Assembly: GCA_036705565.1 (NCBI GenBank)
Contig: JAUBUY010000015.1
DNA: 64,000 nt
From: Microcoleus sp036705565
GTDB lineage: Bacteria; Cyanobacteriota; Cyanobacteriia; Cyanobacteriales; Microcoleaceae
Reading direction: 5' to 3' (one strand)
Within the stretch, counting starts at the first letter, position 1. Every line of letters begins with the position of its first letter. The translations under genes and the position numbers were made by a program. Shown here piece by piece: positions 1 to 7,995 of the stretch. The notes under the pieces were generated by a model. The model was given only the letters and a program-made list of their open reading frames with translations. It made no database searches and was not told the DNA's origin.

Positions 1-251
1 TAAAATCTAAAATCTAAAATCTAAAATCTAAAATCTAAAACCTAAAATCTAAAATCTAAAATCTAAAATCTAAAATCTAAAACCTAAAATCTAAAATCTA
101 AAATCTAAAATCTAAAATCTAAAACCTAAAATCTAAAATCTAAAATCTAAAATCTAAAATCTAAAACCTAAAATCTAAAATCTAAAATCTAAAATCTAAA
201 ATCTAAAACCTAAAATCTAAAATCTAAAATCTAAAATCTAAAATCGATTGA
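1..251. repeat. Heptamer satellite (TAAAATC)n with a 42-bp higher-order period
   Basis: About 35 tandem copies of the 7-bp unit TAAAATC run from the window edge. Every sixth unit is the variant TAAAACC, starting at 36, 78, 120, 162 and 204, so the array has an exact 42-bp higher-order period. It ends in AAAATCGATTGA, the same terminus as the dispersed heptamer elements elsewhere in the window. The left end is cut off by the window. Short tandemly repeated heptamers are well known in filamentous cyanobacteria; the nested period is read directly from the sequence. Confidence 0.97.
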
Positions 252-308
252 GTGTGTTAGCTTAAAGTCATTACAGCCAATATTAGCCACAGTCGCCCCC
301 AAACAATC

Positions 309-542
309 ATGCTGCCCCACGAGTTGCAAAACATTGCCCCAGAACCGACTCCCGCGGCCGAAATTTTTCAGAGACACCAAATTGTCCGCGAGTTTTACGA
401 CGAAATTAAGTACCGTCAAGAACTAGAACTTCACTGCCAGTGGTATTACGCTACAGCCAAGCAGCATCAGCAGGAATTGCAGAAAATGCAGGGAGATTGG
501 AATATTTTAGGTTGGTTCAGCCGCAGACGGTCGAAAAATTAA
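309..542 (+). CDS. Small hypothetical protein, 77 aa
   Basis: This is an open frame of 77 codons starting at ATG. The product is charged and probably helical: residues 20-60 are rich in Q, E, K and aromatic residues (EIFQRHQIVREFYDEIKYRQ) and the end is basic (FSRRRSKN). I do not recognise the family. No strong ribosome binding site is visible, and the frame continues upstream without ATG, so the start is uncertain. It stands alone between the heptamer satellite and a repeat-rich spacer. The amphipathic composition without frame breaks favours a real gene, but only moderately. Confidence 0.5.
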   Translation: MLPHELQNIAPEPTPAAEIFQRHQIVREFYDEIKYRQELELHCQWYYATAKQHQQELQKMQGDWNILGWFSRRRSKN

Positions 543-561
543 GGAGTGAAAACAAAAAATG

Positions 562-633
562 GTTTGTAGTAAGGACTTTAGTCCCGTCGATCGACTAAAA
601 GCCACAGAAAAAACTGAACTCCTCACTACAAAC
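562..633. repeat. Imperfect inverted repeat, MITE-like
   Basis: The left arm GTTTGTAGTAAGG (562-574) pairs with the right arm CCTCACTACAAAC (621-633) at 12 of 13 positions, with about 46 bases between. This could be a small non-autonomous element or a hairpin downstream of the 309-542 gene. Confidence 0.5.
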
Positions 634-655
634 TCTACAACTGTTATATGACCAA

Positions 656-800
656 GAATTTCTTCATGTGGTACCCGCCACGTGATTTATCTCGCGCAAG
701 TCAATCGAAAGCATCTCAAATCTAAAATCCTTGCGTCCCCCGAATTTATCTCGCGCAAGTCAATCCAAAATCTAAAATCTAAAATCTAAAATCGAATGAC
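656..800. repeat. Dispersed heptamer element, copy A
   Basis: This copy contains GTGGTACCCGCCACGTG, then two copies of ATTTATCTCGCGCAAGTCAA, then (TAAAATC)n ending in GAATGAC. GTCAATC before the tract and GA(A/T)TGAC after it form a 7-bp inverted repeat. Near-identical copies lie at 10080-10223 and 33327-33470, with a diverged copy at 18291-18422. Confidence 0.85.
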
Positions 801-876
801 CCCCGCCCAAAAACGGATAATTGCTTTCCGACAGGAGTCGCGACGATCACAAAATTTTAGATATTAGTTCAAGCTT

Positions 877-928
877 CCAGATTCATCTGTGGAGTAAATC
901 TAAAATCTAAAATCTAAAATCGACTGAC
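877..928. repeat. Dispersed heptamer element, short type, copy B
   Basis: The sequence CCAGATTCATCTGTGGAG is followed by about three TAAAATC units and GACTGAC. It is the same short form as copy F at 38799-38857. The rest of the 543-971 spacer shows no convincing gene. Confidence 0.75.
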
Positions 929-971
929 GGGATTTGATTTTGTCTTTGGGCTGCTTCAACTTTTGAGACAG

Positions 972-1205
972 CTAGACTTCCGAAGATATCAATTCGACCT
1001 CATCCTCTTTGAAGTGAGCTCGAAATTTTTTGTCAAATTGTACTAGAACCGGCCAATTAGCACTGACCGGTCTGCCGTGCCATTCGTGAACGATCGCCAC
1101 GACTTCTCCTTCCATACCCTTAATATCAAATGGTTGACTGCGATTTTCAGGGTGGTGGTAGACAACAACAGAGTTTTTAATGCAAACGCGATCGCCAACT
1201 TTCAT
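972..1205 (-). CDS. ftrV: Ferredoxin-thioredoxin reductase, variable chain
   Basis: FtrV is the small SH3-like subunit that clamps the catalytic chain of ferredoxin-thioredoxin reductase. The complex passes electrons from photosystem I-reduced ferredoxin to thioredoxins. The 77-residue product starts MKVGDRV and contains the family's hallmark stretches SVVVYHHPENRSQPFDIKG, EGEVV, HGRPVSANWPVLVQF and KKFRAHF, close to the usual 70-80 aa. The open frame extends ten codons upstream, but the ATG at 1203-1205 gives the standard N-terminus. The catalytic subunit gene (ftrC) is not nearby, as is usual in cyanobacteria. It is transcribed in the same direction as the downstream-numbered GH57 gene, with a 280-bp spacer. 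Confidence 0.93.
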   Translation of the reverse strand: MKVGDRVCIKNSVVVYHHPENRSQPFDIKGMEGEVVAIVHEWHGRPVSANWPVLVQFDKKFRAHFKEDEVELISSEV

Positions 1206-1482
1206 AAATTTAAACTTAGTGTTCTTTCTTCCCAACTATACAAAGCGTGCAAGTGCAGAACACCTGTACGCTTTGGCGACAGTCTTTTTATCTTCCCACA
1301 AGTAGAGCGAAAACTTAAACAAACTTGGCGGTTATCTGTCGGTGCTTTGATCGCCCGCCGCGATCCCGGGAAGCCACAACACAGATATATTCTCGGTGGA
1401 ACCCGTAGGCCCGATAGGCCTTTAAAGCTTGATCGGGCGGATTCTCAAGGGCGGGAATTGATGCAGGCTAATCACGAAACGA

Positions 1483-4251
1483 TTAACTTAACTGATTTAA
1501 CCAACACTCAACATCAACAGCCAAGGTTTGACCCAACTCCAGCAACTGCCGGATCGAAGACAACTCCCAGCCGCCGCCTGAACCCGCAATCTCCAAGGCA
1601 ACAGCAGCCACCGCATTTTCGCCCGCCGAGGCCTCTTGCCGTTGCAGCCAGCCCAAACACAGAGGCACAATTTGACTGTACAGAGAATCGAAATACAGTT
1701 CCTGCGATTTGTCCAAGCACAAACCCAGACTCAGCCGATCGCCCACAGCAATCAAACGCTCGATCGTGCGGATCTCAGCTTCCAACTGGACAGGCGAGCG
1801 ATCTTCCACACCCGATCCTGCTTGCAGCAGCCTGTCTAGCGATCGCCAAACCATCTTTTCCAAAATTTCCTTGACTTCGGGAACGTTCAACCGACAGCGG
1901 AGATGGCCGGCTTCAGTGGCGATCGCCTCAATTTCGGCCAGCAGCGGTTCCACATCCTCGGTTTCCAATTCCAGGGCCTTGGCCGCCGTCAAACAGCGAT
2001 GTCCCAAAGCCACCTCAGCAGCCACCTGCAACTCTACCGGCACCGGCAACTCGTCGCGGTGGAACGCCATCATCACCCCGTAATTTTCGCGGTAAACCTG
2101 AGTGTAAAGCTGATCCAACCGAGTCAAATTTTCCTGACTCAGCAACTGCACGATCCGGTGGCGTTCCTCAGCGAATAAATCCCGCAAGCTAAAGGACTGA
2201 TCCCCAAACAGCCGCACCATTTCCAGAATCGCGTGGGCTGCCGAAGCTTCTTGCATAACTCCAAACAGCCGCTCTTTGAGCATAGTGTACGATCGGCGGC
2301 TGCCAAAAGGCTGAATGCAGCAGTGGAAGTCCCAGCCGCCGAGGTGCAACGCAGCAAACACAAAAACCTCTGTTTCCCGCGTAATTTCCGAGGTTAACTG
2401 CAATTGACCCACAGCCAGAGTCATCGAGCCCATGCGCTGAATTTGGAAATCTTCCTGCTGGGCCTGATAGCAGTAAACTCGCTGTTCGCGGGGATATTTG
2501 GCAAACAGAGAACTGATCGCGTAGTGGGCGGCCACCTGTTTGAGACTAATTTGGGCTGTTACCACGAGTTTGCGGTAAACTTCGGCCCCTGTTTGGAAAT
2601 ACTCAACGTTGCTGGGTACGAGGGCTAGTCGATCGACAAAATCCTTTTCTAGCTGCACCCCGGTAACTTCCCCCGCCAATTCGAGCGCCCGGGCCGCGTA
2701 GCGCAGAATTTGCACGCCTTCTGGCCGCGAGATTTCTTCAAAAAACCAGCCGCAGCTAGTGAACATTAACAGGGTGTGGCGCTGCATTTCCAGCAGTCGC
2801 AGGGCGTCCACCTGTTCTCCGGCATCGAGGGGGCGCACTTGATGGCGTTGGAGGAAACTGTCAACATTACTGGGGGATCGATCCCGGATCACCTCAATAT
2901 ATTCATCTCTGGCTTTCCAGGGATCGCACAACAGCTTGCGCCCTGCTTCTTCGTAAATCGGAATCAGTCGATCGCGCAGCCAATTGAGAGTATCCCGCAG
3001 AGGGCGGCGCCATTTGAGGTGCCATCCGCCGCCACCACCGCAGCCGCAATCATCTTGCCAGCGATCGACCCCGTGAGAGCAACTCCAGGCCGTCACAGGT
3101 TTGAGTTCAACTTCCCAAGCGCTCGGATTTTGACTTAAATAATGAGCAAAATTCGTCACCGTCCAACCGCGGCGGGGAAACTCTTCTGTGAAGGCGTAGG
3201 CGAGGCATTTTTCCGTACTGTTTTTGTGGTGGCCGAAAGTTTCGCCGTCCGTCGCCACGCAGATTAATTGAGCCTGTCTGTGGTCTCCCCGCACTGCTTG
3301 ACCCAAGCGCCCGGCCAAGTGGTGGCTGCTGCTGAGAACGTCATTGAAGCCCATATCCCGCGAGATCGGGCCATCGTAGAAAAAGATATCGATGTAGGGA
3401 GTGTTGGTAGTTGGGGCTGCAGAATTTTGGGAGTGCCCGCGCCCAAAATAGTGAGTGCTCAGCGGCGAGAGTTGGTGGTCAGCCATCAACCGCATTTCCG
3501 GTTTCAAATAGCAGCGGTACGGGCGAGTCGGATCGATTTGACCCCCGCCGACTTCGTGCCATTCGGAATTTTCCGCTGGTTCCCCTTCTTGGTTTTGCCC
3601 GATTAGCGGGCGGCAGCGTTCGGCTTGGGAGGGGGCTAAGACAATGAAGCGGATGCCTTCAGCGACTAAAACTTCGAGGGTGGCGTAGTCTACGGCGGTT
3701 TCGGCGAGCCACATTCCTTCGGGATCGCGATCGAACCGGGAGCGAAAATCTGCGATCCCCCAGCGAATTTGGGTGTATTTGTCTCGCTCGTTAGCGAGGG
3801 GCATGATGATGTGATTGTAGACTTGGGCGATCGCGTTGCCGTGACCGTTGAGTCGCTGACAGCTTTTGCGATCGGCTTCCAGAATCCGCTGGTAGACTTC
3901 CGGGTCGTAGCGTTCCAGCCAGCTCATCAGGGTCGGCCCGATGTTGAAGCTCATATACTCGTAGTTGTTGACGATCCCCGCGACTTCGCCCCGATCGTTG
4001 AGTATGCGGGCAAAGGCGTTCGGGCGGTAGCACTCGATGTCAATGCGTTCGTTCCAGTCGTGGGCTGGAGAGGCGCTGGCTTGGCGTTCGATCGCGTCCA
4101 GGTAAGGGTTTTCCCGGGGTGGCTGGTAAAAGTGACCGTGAACCGTCACGCACACCCCAGTTGCAGTCGCCGCACTGCTTTGGGTTGCAGCCGTTACGGT
4201 TGGCGAAGACAAAGGTAGCACATCGGATTGAGTAGTAGAAATCGAAACCAT
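1483..4251 (-). CDS. Glycoside hydrolase family 57 protein with C-terminal DUF3536
   Basis: This is a large cytoplasmic protein (922 aa) of the GH57 alpha-amylase/alpha-mannosidase-like superfamily, retaining enzymes that act on alpha-glucans. The N-terminal (beta/alpha)7 catalytic region opens with VTVHGHFYQPPRENPYLD. It carries the GMWLAETAVDYATLE segment, whose Glu is expected to be the nucleophile, and FFYDGPISRDMGF, a candidate for the acid/base Asp region. A Gly/Cys-rich DDCGCGGGGGWHLKWRRPL segment and a long helical C-terminus match the DUF3536 extension typical of cyanobacterial members. A GAGGA ribosome binding site lies 9 nt before the ATG at 4251. The substrate is not determinable from sequence; glycogen-related turnover is an inference. 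Confidence 0.88.
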   Translation of the reverse strand: MVSISTTQSDVLPLSSPTVTAATQSSAATATGVCVTVHGHFYQPPRENPYLDAIERQASASPAHDWNERIDIECYRPNAFARILNDRGEVAGIVNNYEYMSFNIGPTLMSWLERYDPEVYQRILEADRKSCQRLNGHGNAIAQVYNHIIMPLANERDKYTQIRWGIADFRSRFDRDPEGMWLAETAVDYATLEVLVAEGIRFIVLAPSQAERCRPLIGQNQEGEPAENSEWHEVGGGQIDPTRPYRCYLKPEMRLMADHQLSPLSTHYFGRGHSQNSAAPTTNTPYIDIFFYDGPISRDMGFNDVLSSSHHLAGRLGQAVRGDHRQAQLICVATDGETFGHHKNSTEKCLAYAFTEEFPRRGWTVTNFAHYLSQNPSAWEVELKPVTAWSCSHGVDRWQDDCGCGGGGGWHLKWRRPLRDTLNWLRDRLIPIYEEAGRKLLCDPWKARDEYIEVIRDRSPSNVDSFLQRHQVRPLDAGEQVDALRLLEMQRHTLLMFTSCGWFFEEISRPEGVQILRYAARALELAGEVTGVQLEKDFVDRLALVPSNVEYFQTGAEVYRKLVVTAQISLKQVAAHYAISSLFAKYPREQRVYCYQAQQEDFQIQRMGSMTLAVGQLQLTSEITRETEVFVFAALHLGGWDFHCCIQPFGSRRSYTMLKERLFGVMQEASAAHAILEMVRLFGDQSFSLRDLFAEERHRIVQLLSQENLTRLDQLYTQVYRENYGVMMAFHRDELPVPVELQVAAEVALGHRCLTAAKALELETEDVEPLLAEIEAIATEAGHLRCRLNVPEVKEILEKMVWRSLDRLLQAGSGVEDRSPVQLEAEIRTIERLIAVGDRLSLGLCLDKSQELYFDSLYSQIVPLCLGWLQRQEASAGENAVAAVALEIAGSGGGWELSSIRQLLELGQTLAVDVECWLNQLS

Positions 4252-4800
4252 GCGATCGAATCCTCAAGTAGTTAAAGACAATAAAACCAGCCTATTTAGA
4301 AACTGAAACCTTACGCAGCAAGAGTTACAGCTAGGCATCTGTTCGGGCTAAATTTTGGCAGATAAGTTTTGATACATTTGTAGTATTGCTAGCAAAGCAT
4401 TCGTTCCAAGATGCCAACCGTCGATCCCTGGTTTGTTTGCCAATGCTTTGCTGTTGAAAGAGTTAAAAAAGGTAGCTTTTGCTGCTTTTTGGCACTTGCG
4501 ACCCATTTCGGGTTCGTGCTTGCAGGGCTGCTCATTGAGATTTTGATTTACATTGCTGGATCTTAAAGTCTTATTCATTAAATAGCAAGTTTTCGCCGGA
4601 AAAATTTAAAATTTGGCGATAAATCTTGGCGATTGTGGATATCGGTTTAATGCCCGATCGATTTATAGAATAATAGTTTAGCCAGAGTTTCGCATCATAC
4701 TTTAGGTGCTTTTTACCTAAGTTCTGGAGAAGTTAGGCCAGTTGGGTTAGGGCGGGGCAGATTTCCTGCAAATGTACTTTCCAGAAGAGTTGTAACAATT
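4252..4800. other. Intergenic region without a convincing gene
   Basis: This spacer holds the upstream region of the GH57 gene. A 76-codon frame on the minus strand (4348-4578) has no family resemblance and an implausible composition. I see no RNA gene or strong repeat. Confidence 0.5.
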
Positions 4801-5010
4801 GTGCGGAGTCAAAAGGCAACAAAAAAGCAAAACGGTAACTGTTATATTTTAACCCCTGAGAGGTATGTGGGGGCGGAGGCGGAGGCATTGGAGGATGAGG
4901 AGGGTTTGGACGAGAAGAGGCTGCATTTGACGGCGAAGTTGGAGAGGCAATTTGCCGAGAGTGCCAAGTTAGAGGCGATGATTCTGGAAAATCTACCGGG
5001 GTGGAGTTAG
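4801..5010 (+). pseudogene. Remnant of type I restriction N6-adenine methyltransferase (HsdM C-terminus)
   Basis: From about codon 10 the frame reads NGNCYILTPERYVGAEAEA and later LTAKLERQFAESAKLEAMI, ending ENLPGWS. This is the characteristic C-terminal tail of HsdM modification subunits (YVLTPGRYVG, then a coiled helix ending QNL-G). Nothing of the roughly 450 preceding residues, including the NPPF catalytic motif, is present upstream. It is therefore a tail fragment left by deletion. It is followed at once by another remnant (nucleotidyltransferase), marking a decayed defence island. Confidence 0.75.
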
Positions 5011-5022
5011 GGGAATTGAGGA

Positions 5023-5250
5023 ATTGCTGAAGTCCAAGCCCTCCGATATCCTGAGAATTGCGACTCACCCAGCCGCGTTAAATGTGCGCGTTTTAGGTTC
5101 GGTTGCCAGGGGTGAAGCAACAGCAGATCGCGAGGTAGATTTTTTAGTAGAATTGGAACCAAAACGCACGTTTTAAGCAATATTAAAGAATATATTGAGC
5201 GGATTTAGTCTTACGAAATTCGGGTAAAAGACGCCGAAATAATTGTATAG
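5023..5250 (+). pseudogene. Remnant of MNT-type nucleotidyltransferase plus HEPN-like tail
   Basis: Reading TTG at 5023 gives LLKSKPSDILRIA, then NVRVLGSVARGEATADREVD, then FLVELEPKRTF and a stop. This is the GSxARGE...D-x-D core of the minimal nucleotidyltransferase family (MNT antitoxins such as MntA). After the stop, another frame reads IKEYIERI-stop-SYEIRVKDAEIIV, reminiscent of the HEPN (DUF86) partner of such pairs. No proper start codon, an early stop and a further stop indicate decay. The assignment of the HEPN part is tentative. Confidence 0.6.
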
Positions 5251-5261
5251 GAGACAATCTA

Positions 5262-5522
5262 ATGCCAGAACTCAGCAGATTTTTAGGCATCATCATCACG
5301 ACGTACTATAACGACCACCCGCCCCCGCAATTTCATGCCCGCTACAATCAACAAAAAACCATCATTGATATCGAAACCCTCTCAATCCTAGAAGGCAAAC
5401 TTTCCCCTCGCATCTTAGGATTAGTGGTAGAGTGGGCTGCCCTTCATCAAACAGAGCTCATGCAAAATTGGCAACTTGCCAGACTTCAAACACCATTAGA
5501 ACCTATTGCACCTTTGGAATAA
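5262..5522 (+). CDS. DUF4160 domain protein
   Basis: The product is 86 residues with the diagnostic start MPELSRFLGIIITTYYNDHP followed by FHARYNQQKTIIDIETLSIL, EGKLSPRILGLVVEWAALHQ and a tail LEPIAPLE. These are the conserved blocks of DUF4160. The AGGAG at 8 nt before ATG supports the start. The gene is followed after 3 nt by a DUF2442 gene. The DUF4160-DUF2442 pairing is very common in bacteria and is usually regarded as a toxin-antitoxin-like or mobile module; its biochemistry is, to my knowledge, not settled. Confidence 0.85.
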   Translation: MPELSRFLGIIITTYYNDHPPPQFHARYNQQKTIIDIETLSILEGKLSPRILGLVVEWAALHQTELMQNWQLARLQTPLEPIAPLE

Positions 5523-5525
5523 ACA

Positions 5526-5807
5526 ATGCTCAAAGATATTAGCTCAGTTCAACCATTAAAAAATTATCAACTTCACATCAAATTTGAAGATAACCAAGAG
5601 GGAGTAGTTGACATTAGCCAATTAATCGAATTTACCGGAATCTTCGCCCCCCTGCAAGACTTGACTTACTTTAACCAAGTCAAACTAAATCCAGAATGGG
5701 GGACAATTTACTGGGAAAATGGAGCTGATTTAGACCCCGATGTTCTCTACTCCATTGTCACCAACCAACCGATACAAATCAAGGAAACCATAACCAACCT
5801 GATGTAA
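5526..5807 (+). CDS. DUF2442 domain protein
   Basis: The 93-residue product contains LKNYQLHIKFEDNQEGVVDI, FAPLQDLTYFNQVKLNPEWG and TIYWENGADLDPDVLYSIV, the standard DUF2442 blocks. It begins 3 nt after the DUF4160 stop, so the two are almost certainly co-translated. The family is predicted to be a small antitoxin/DNA-binding-like partner; that role is inference. It is complete and shows no frame damage, in contrast to the hsdM and nucleotidyltransferase remnants just upstream. Confidence 0.85.
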   Translation: MLKDISSVQPLKNYQLHIKFEDNQEGVVDISQLIEFTGIFAPLQDLTYFNQVKLNPEWGTIYWENGADLDPDVLYSIVTNQPIQIKETITNLM

Positions 5808-5862
5808 TTTTATCTACGAGCTAAAACCAAACAGGTTAACAAGAATAATCGCTACGTAAAAA

Positions 5863-6360
5863 GTGGACATTAACCAACAAAAAGAACAATTCAGCAACAT
5901 CTACCTGCAAGCTGTCACCACCGTTGCCGGCTATTCCCTCTACAAACCCTTCGTAGACGATGACAGCGTAGACTGGGGAGTAGCTGCGAAAGGCGGGATA
6001 GGCCCCATTAGAGCGCCTCGCTTAGAATTGCAGTTAAAATCTACATCAAGAGACATCCAAGACGATCGCTCCATCCGCTACCCCCTCAAACTCAAAAACT
6101 ACGACGATTTAAGAATGGATGACTTCGCCATTCCCCGAATTTTAGTTGTCGTTTTAATCCCAGAAACACCCGAAGACTGGTTAACCCAGTCGGAAACAGA
6201 ACTCTGCATCAGAAACTGCGGATATTGGATCTCGCTGCGGGGAAAGCCAAAAACACAAAACACAAACGCTGTCACCGTTACCATCCCTAGAACCAACCAA
6301 TTTACAGTCGCCGCCCTTCAGTCAATTATGGAGGGAATTAGCCAAGGAGTTCAACCATGA
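5863..6360 (+). CDS. DUF4365-like protein, putative nuclease
   Basis: This 165-residue protein contains VDWGVAAKGGIGPIRAPRLE followed by LQLKSTS, then DDFAIPRILVVVLIPETPEDW and CGYWISLRGKP. Asp in VDWG followed by ExQxK in LELQLK has the spacing of a PD-(D/E)xK-type active site, as in DUF4365 proteins; nuclease activity is inferred. The start is GTG with no clear ribosome binding site, so the true start could differ. Its stop overlaps the ATG of the next gene (ATGA, 6357-6360), so the two form a two-gene module. The module sits beside R-M and toxin-antitoxin relics. Confidence 0.65.
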   Translation: MDINQQKEQFSNIYLQAVTTVAGYSLYKPFVDDDSVDWGVAAKGGIGPIRAPRLELQLKSTSRDIQDDRSIRYPLKLKNYDDLRMDDFAIPRILVVVLIPETPEDWLTQSETELCIRNCGYWISLRGKPKTQNTNAVTVTIPRTNQFTVAALQSIMEGISQGVQP

Positions 6361-6899
6361 AAGTCACCGTACAAGATAGCCAAACTCTCGAAACAATCGA
6401 GCTAAATCAACTGAGAAATTACTTACAAACTCACGGCTGGCATGAAGACCAACCTTTCTTAGATAATGCCACACTTTGGCACAAACCAACAGCCGATGCA
6501 GAAGAATTTGAAATATTGCTGCCTAACCGGGAAAACCTGGGAGATTATGCAGCCCGCATCCGGGAGGCAATCCAAACGCTAGAAAACGCAGAAAATCGCC
6601 CAAAAATTGAAATTTTAAGCGAACTGCTTACCAGCATTCCCAACATGACTATTCAGGGAATTGTTATGCAAATTCACACCCCCAACACAGACCAATTAAG
6701 CGGCGAAATAACCTTAATAGGGGTCATTGCTGACAAATTGCGGAAAATTCAAACTTCTCTCGCAGACAAAGATTATATCTTGGCGATTAAAGCTTATCAA
6801 GAACGCTTACCGATTCTCTGTAGCGGTGACTTAATCAAAGACAACAACGCCTTCATCCTCAAAAACCCCCACAACTTAACTCTCGATGAATTGTGGTAA
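6357..6899 (+). CDS. Hypothetical partner of the DUF4365 protein
   Basis: This 180-residue acidic protein is translationally coupled (ATGA overlap) to the DUF4365-like gene. The N-terminal part (residues 1-75) contains LRNYLQTHGWHEDQPFLDN and WHKPTADAEEFEILLPNREN. The latter resembles small domains found in cyanobacterial orphan proteins where a YxxxxGW segment precedes an ILLP strand. The C-terminal half reads SGEITLIGVIADKLRKIQTS and IKAYQERLPILCSGDLI, predicted alpha/beta. I do not recognise a named family. A regulator, immunity or antitoxin partner of the nuclease-like protein is the simplest guess from the arrangement. Confidence 0.6.
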   Translation: MKVTVQDSQTLETIELNQLRNYLQTHGWHEDQPFLDNATLWHKPTADAEEFEILLPNRENLGDYAARIREAIQTLENAENRPKIEILSELLTSIPNMTIQGIVMQIHTPNTDQLSGEITLIGVIADKLRKIQTSLADKDYILAIKAYQERLPILCSGDLIKDNNAFILKNPHNLTLDELW

Positions 6900-6926
6900 G
6901 ACTAACAGATTTTGTCGAAATCTATA

Positions 6927-7742
6927 TTAAACACCTTCCAAACAAATATCAAGTTCCCTAGCAAAGGCCTCTGGCGCATCCAGCATCAGCCAGTGTCCAG
7001 TATCGGGGATCGTAGTTGTCGTCAGTGTGGGACGGAGGATGTGGAGGCTGAAGGGAAAAGTGTTTGAGGGAGCAATAATCGCGTGGGCCCGTGTTCCAGG
7101 GGCTGCTAGGTAGCGATCGAGAGCATTAACTGCTTCAAAGGCAAACATCCCGCGAGACATTCCAGACAGACAATCCTGTGGAGTCGCCGCCAAGCAAGCG
7201 AGAATCCGATCGCGCGTATCGGCCCTGCTTCCTGTCAGCGCCTCATTGAAGCTGGTTTCCACAGCAGCCCGCCAATCCTCCGTCTCCAGAGCCCTCTGGT
7301 AGGGAACGATGCGTTCCTCGTGCACATCTGCAGGCACCTTGGTAAAGTCTCCAGGTGGGTCTGCCAGAATCAACTGCGCGATGCGGTGCGGTGCGGCGGC
7401 TGCTGTGGCGAGGGCAATACAAGCACCGAAACTGTGCCCGACGATCGCCACTCGATCGAGTCCCAGCCCATCCAGTACCGCCAAAACATCCGCTGCACAG
7501 GAGGCGGGCGCATAGTTGCCGTCCTCCGGCGGTGCAGAATCACCGTGTCCCCGCATATCAAGGGCGATCGCCCGTCGGGTACGGGCGACACGGGCAAGCT
7601 GCGCCTCCCAGATGCTCGCAGAAACCGTCATACCGTGCACGAACACCACCGGCAGCGACTCCGACTCCCCAGCGGTGGCAGGGGGGCTGGCTTCGATGAT
7701 GTGAATAGTGCCGATCGGTCCTTTGATATTTGTCGATCGCAT
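6927..7742 (-). CDS. Alpha/beta-fold hydrolase
   Basis: This is a 271-residue protein of the alpha/beta hydrolase superfamily. Visible landmarks are the HG oxyanion loop (VVFVHGMTVS, near residue 35), LDMRGHGDSA (61-70), the nucleophile elbow VGHSFG with Ser104, and the catalytic His in DTGHWLML (near 250). The acid is probably among the residues after IIAP. AGGAG lies 8 nt before the ATG. Gene GC is higher than that of its neighbours, and residue choice (many Ala, Arg) is less cyanobacterial, which may hint at acquisition. The substrate is unknown; esterase, haloperoxidase-like or lactonase activity are all possible. Confidence 0.85.
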   Translation of the reverse strand: MRSTNIKGPIGTIHIIEASPPATAGESESLPVVFVHGMTVSASIWEAQLARVARTRRAIALDMRGHGDSAPPEDGNYAPASCAADVLAVLDGLGLDRVAIVGHSFGACIALATAAAAPHRIAQLILADPPGDFTKVPADVHEERIVPYQRALETEDWRAAVETSFNEALTGSRADTRDRILACLAATPQDCLSGMSRGMFAFEAVNALDRYLAAPGTRAHAIIAPSNTFPFSLHILRPTLTTTTIPDTGHWLMLDAPEAFARELDICLEGV

Positions 7743-7995
7743 AAAAACTTCTCCTAAGTTTTATAGTCCTAGACGCACGGGTAGTCAGAAACCGGATTTT
7801 TCGCAAAAATACTCGGTTATATCAAATCCGTTAACATCGGAATTATTATCTCACTCTTCTCTTTCTCTGTGTCCTCTGTGCCCTCTGTGGTTTAATCATT
7901 CCGATACAACCGGAATTGATATTAGACATCGCAGAAAAGGTAAAAACCCGGTTTCTTGGGTTTGGACGGGTAAGTCAGGTTCCAATTTCCTCATT
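7743..7995. other. Spacer with dispersed GAAACCGG-type repeats
   Basis: It contains CAGAAACCGGATTTTT and AAAACCCGGTTTCTTGGG, members of the AGAAACCCGGTTTCT palindrome family also seen at 33256, 37890-37955, 61117-61184 and 61298-61362. There is also a CTCTGTGCCCTCTGTGG tract that recurs near 46013. No gene is seen. Confidence 0.5.

Noticed and set aside
4348..4578. 76-codon minus-strand frame upstream of the GH57 gene
   Set aside because: Composition is unlike a folded protein and there is no family resemblance or clear ribosome binding site.
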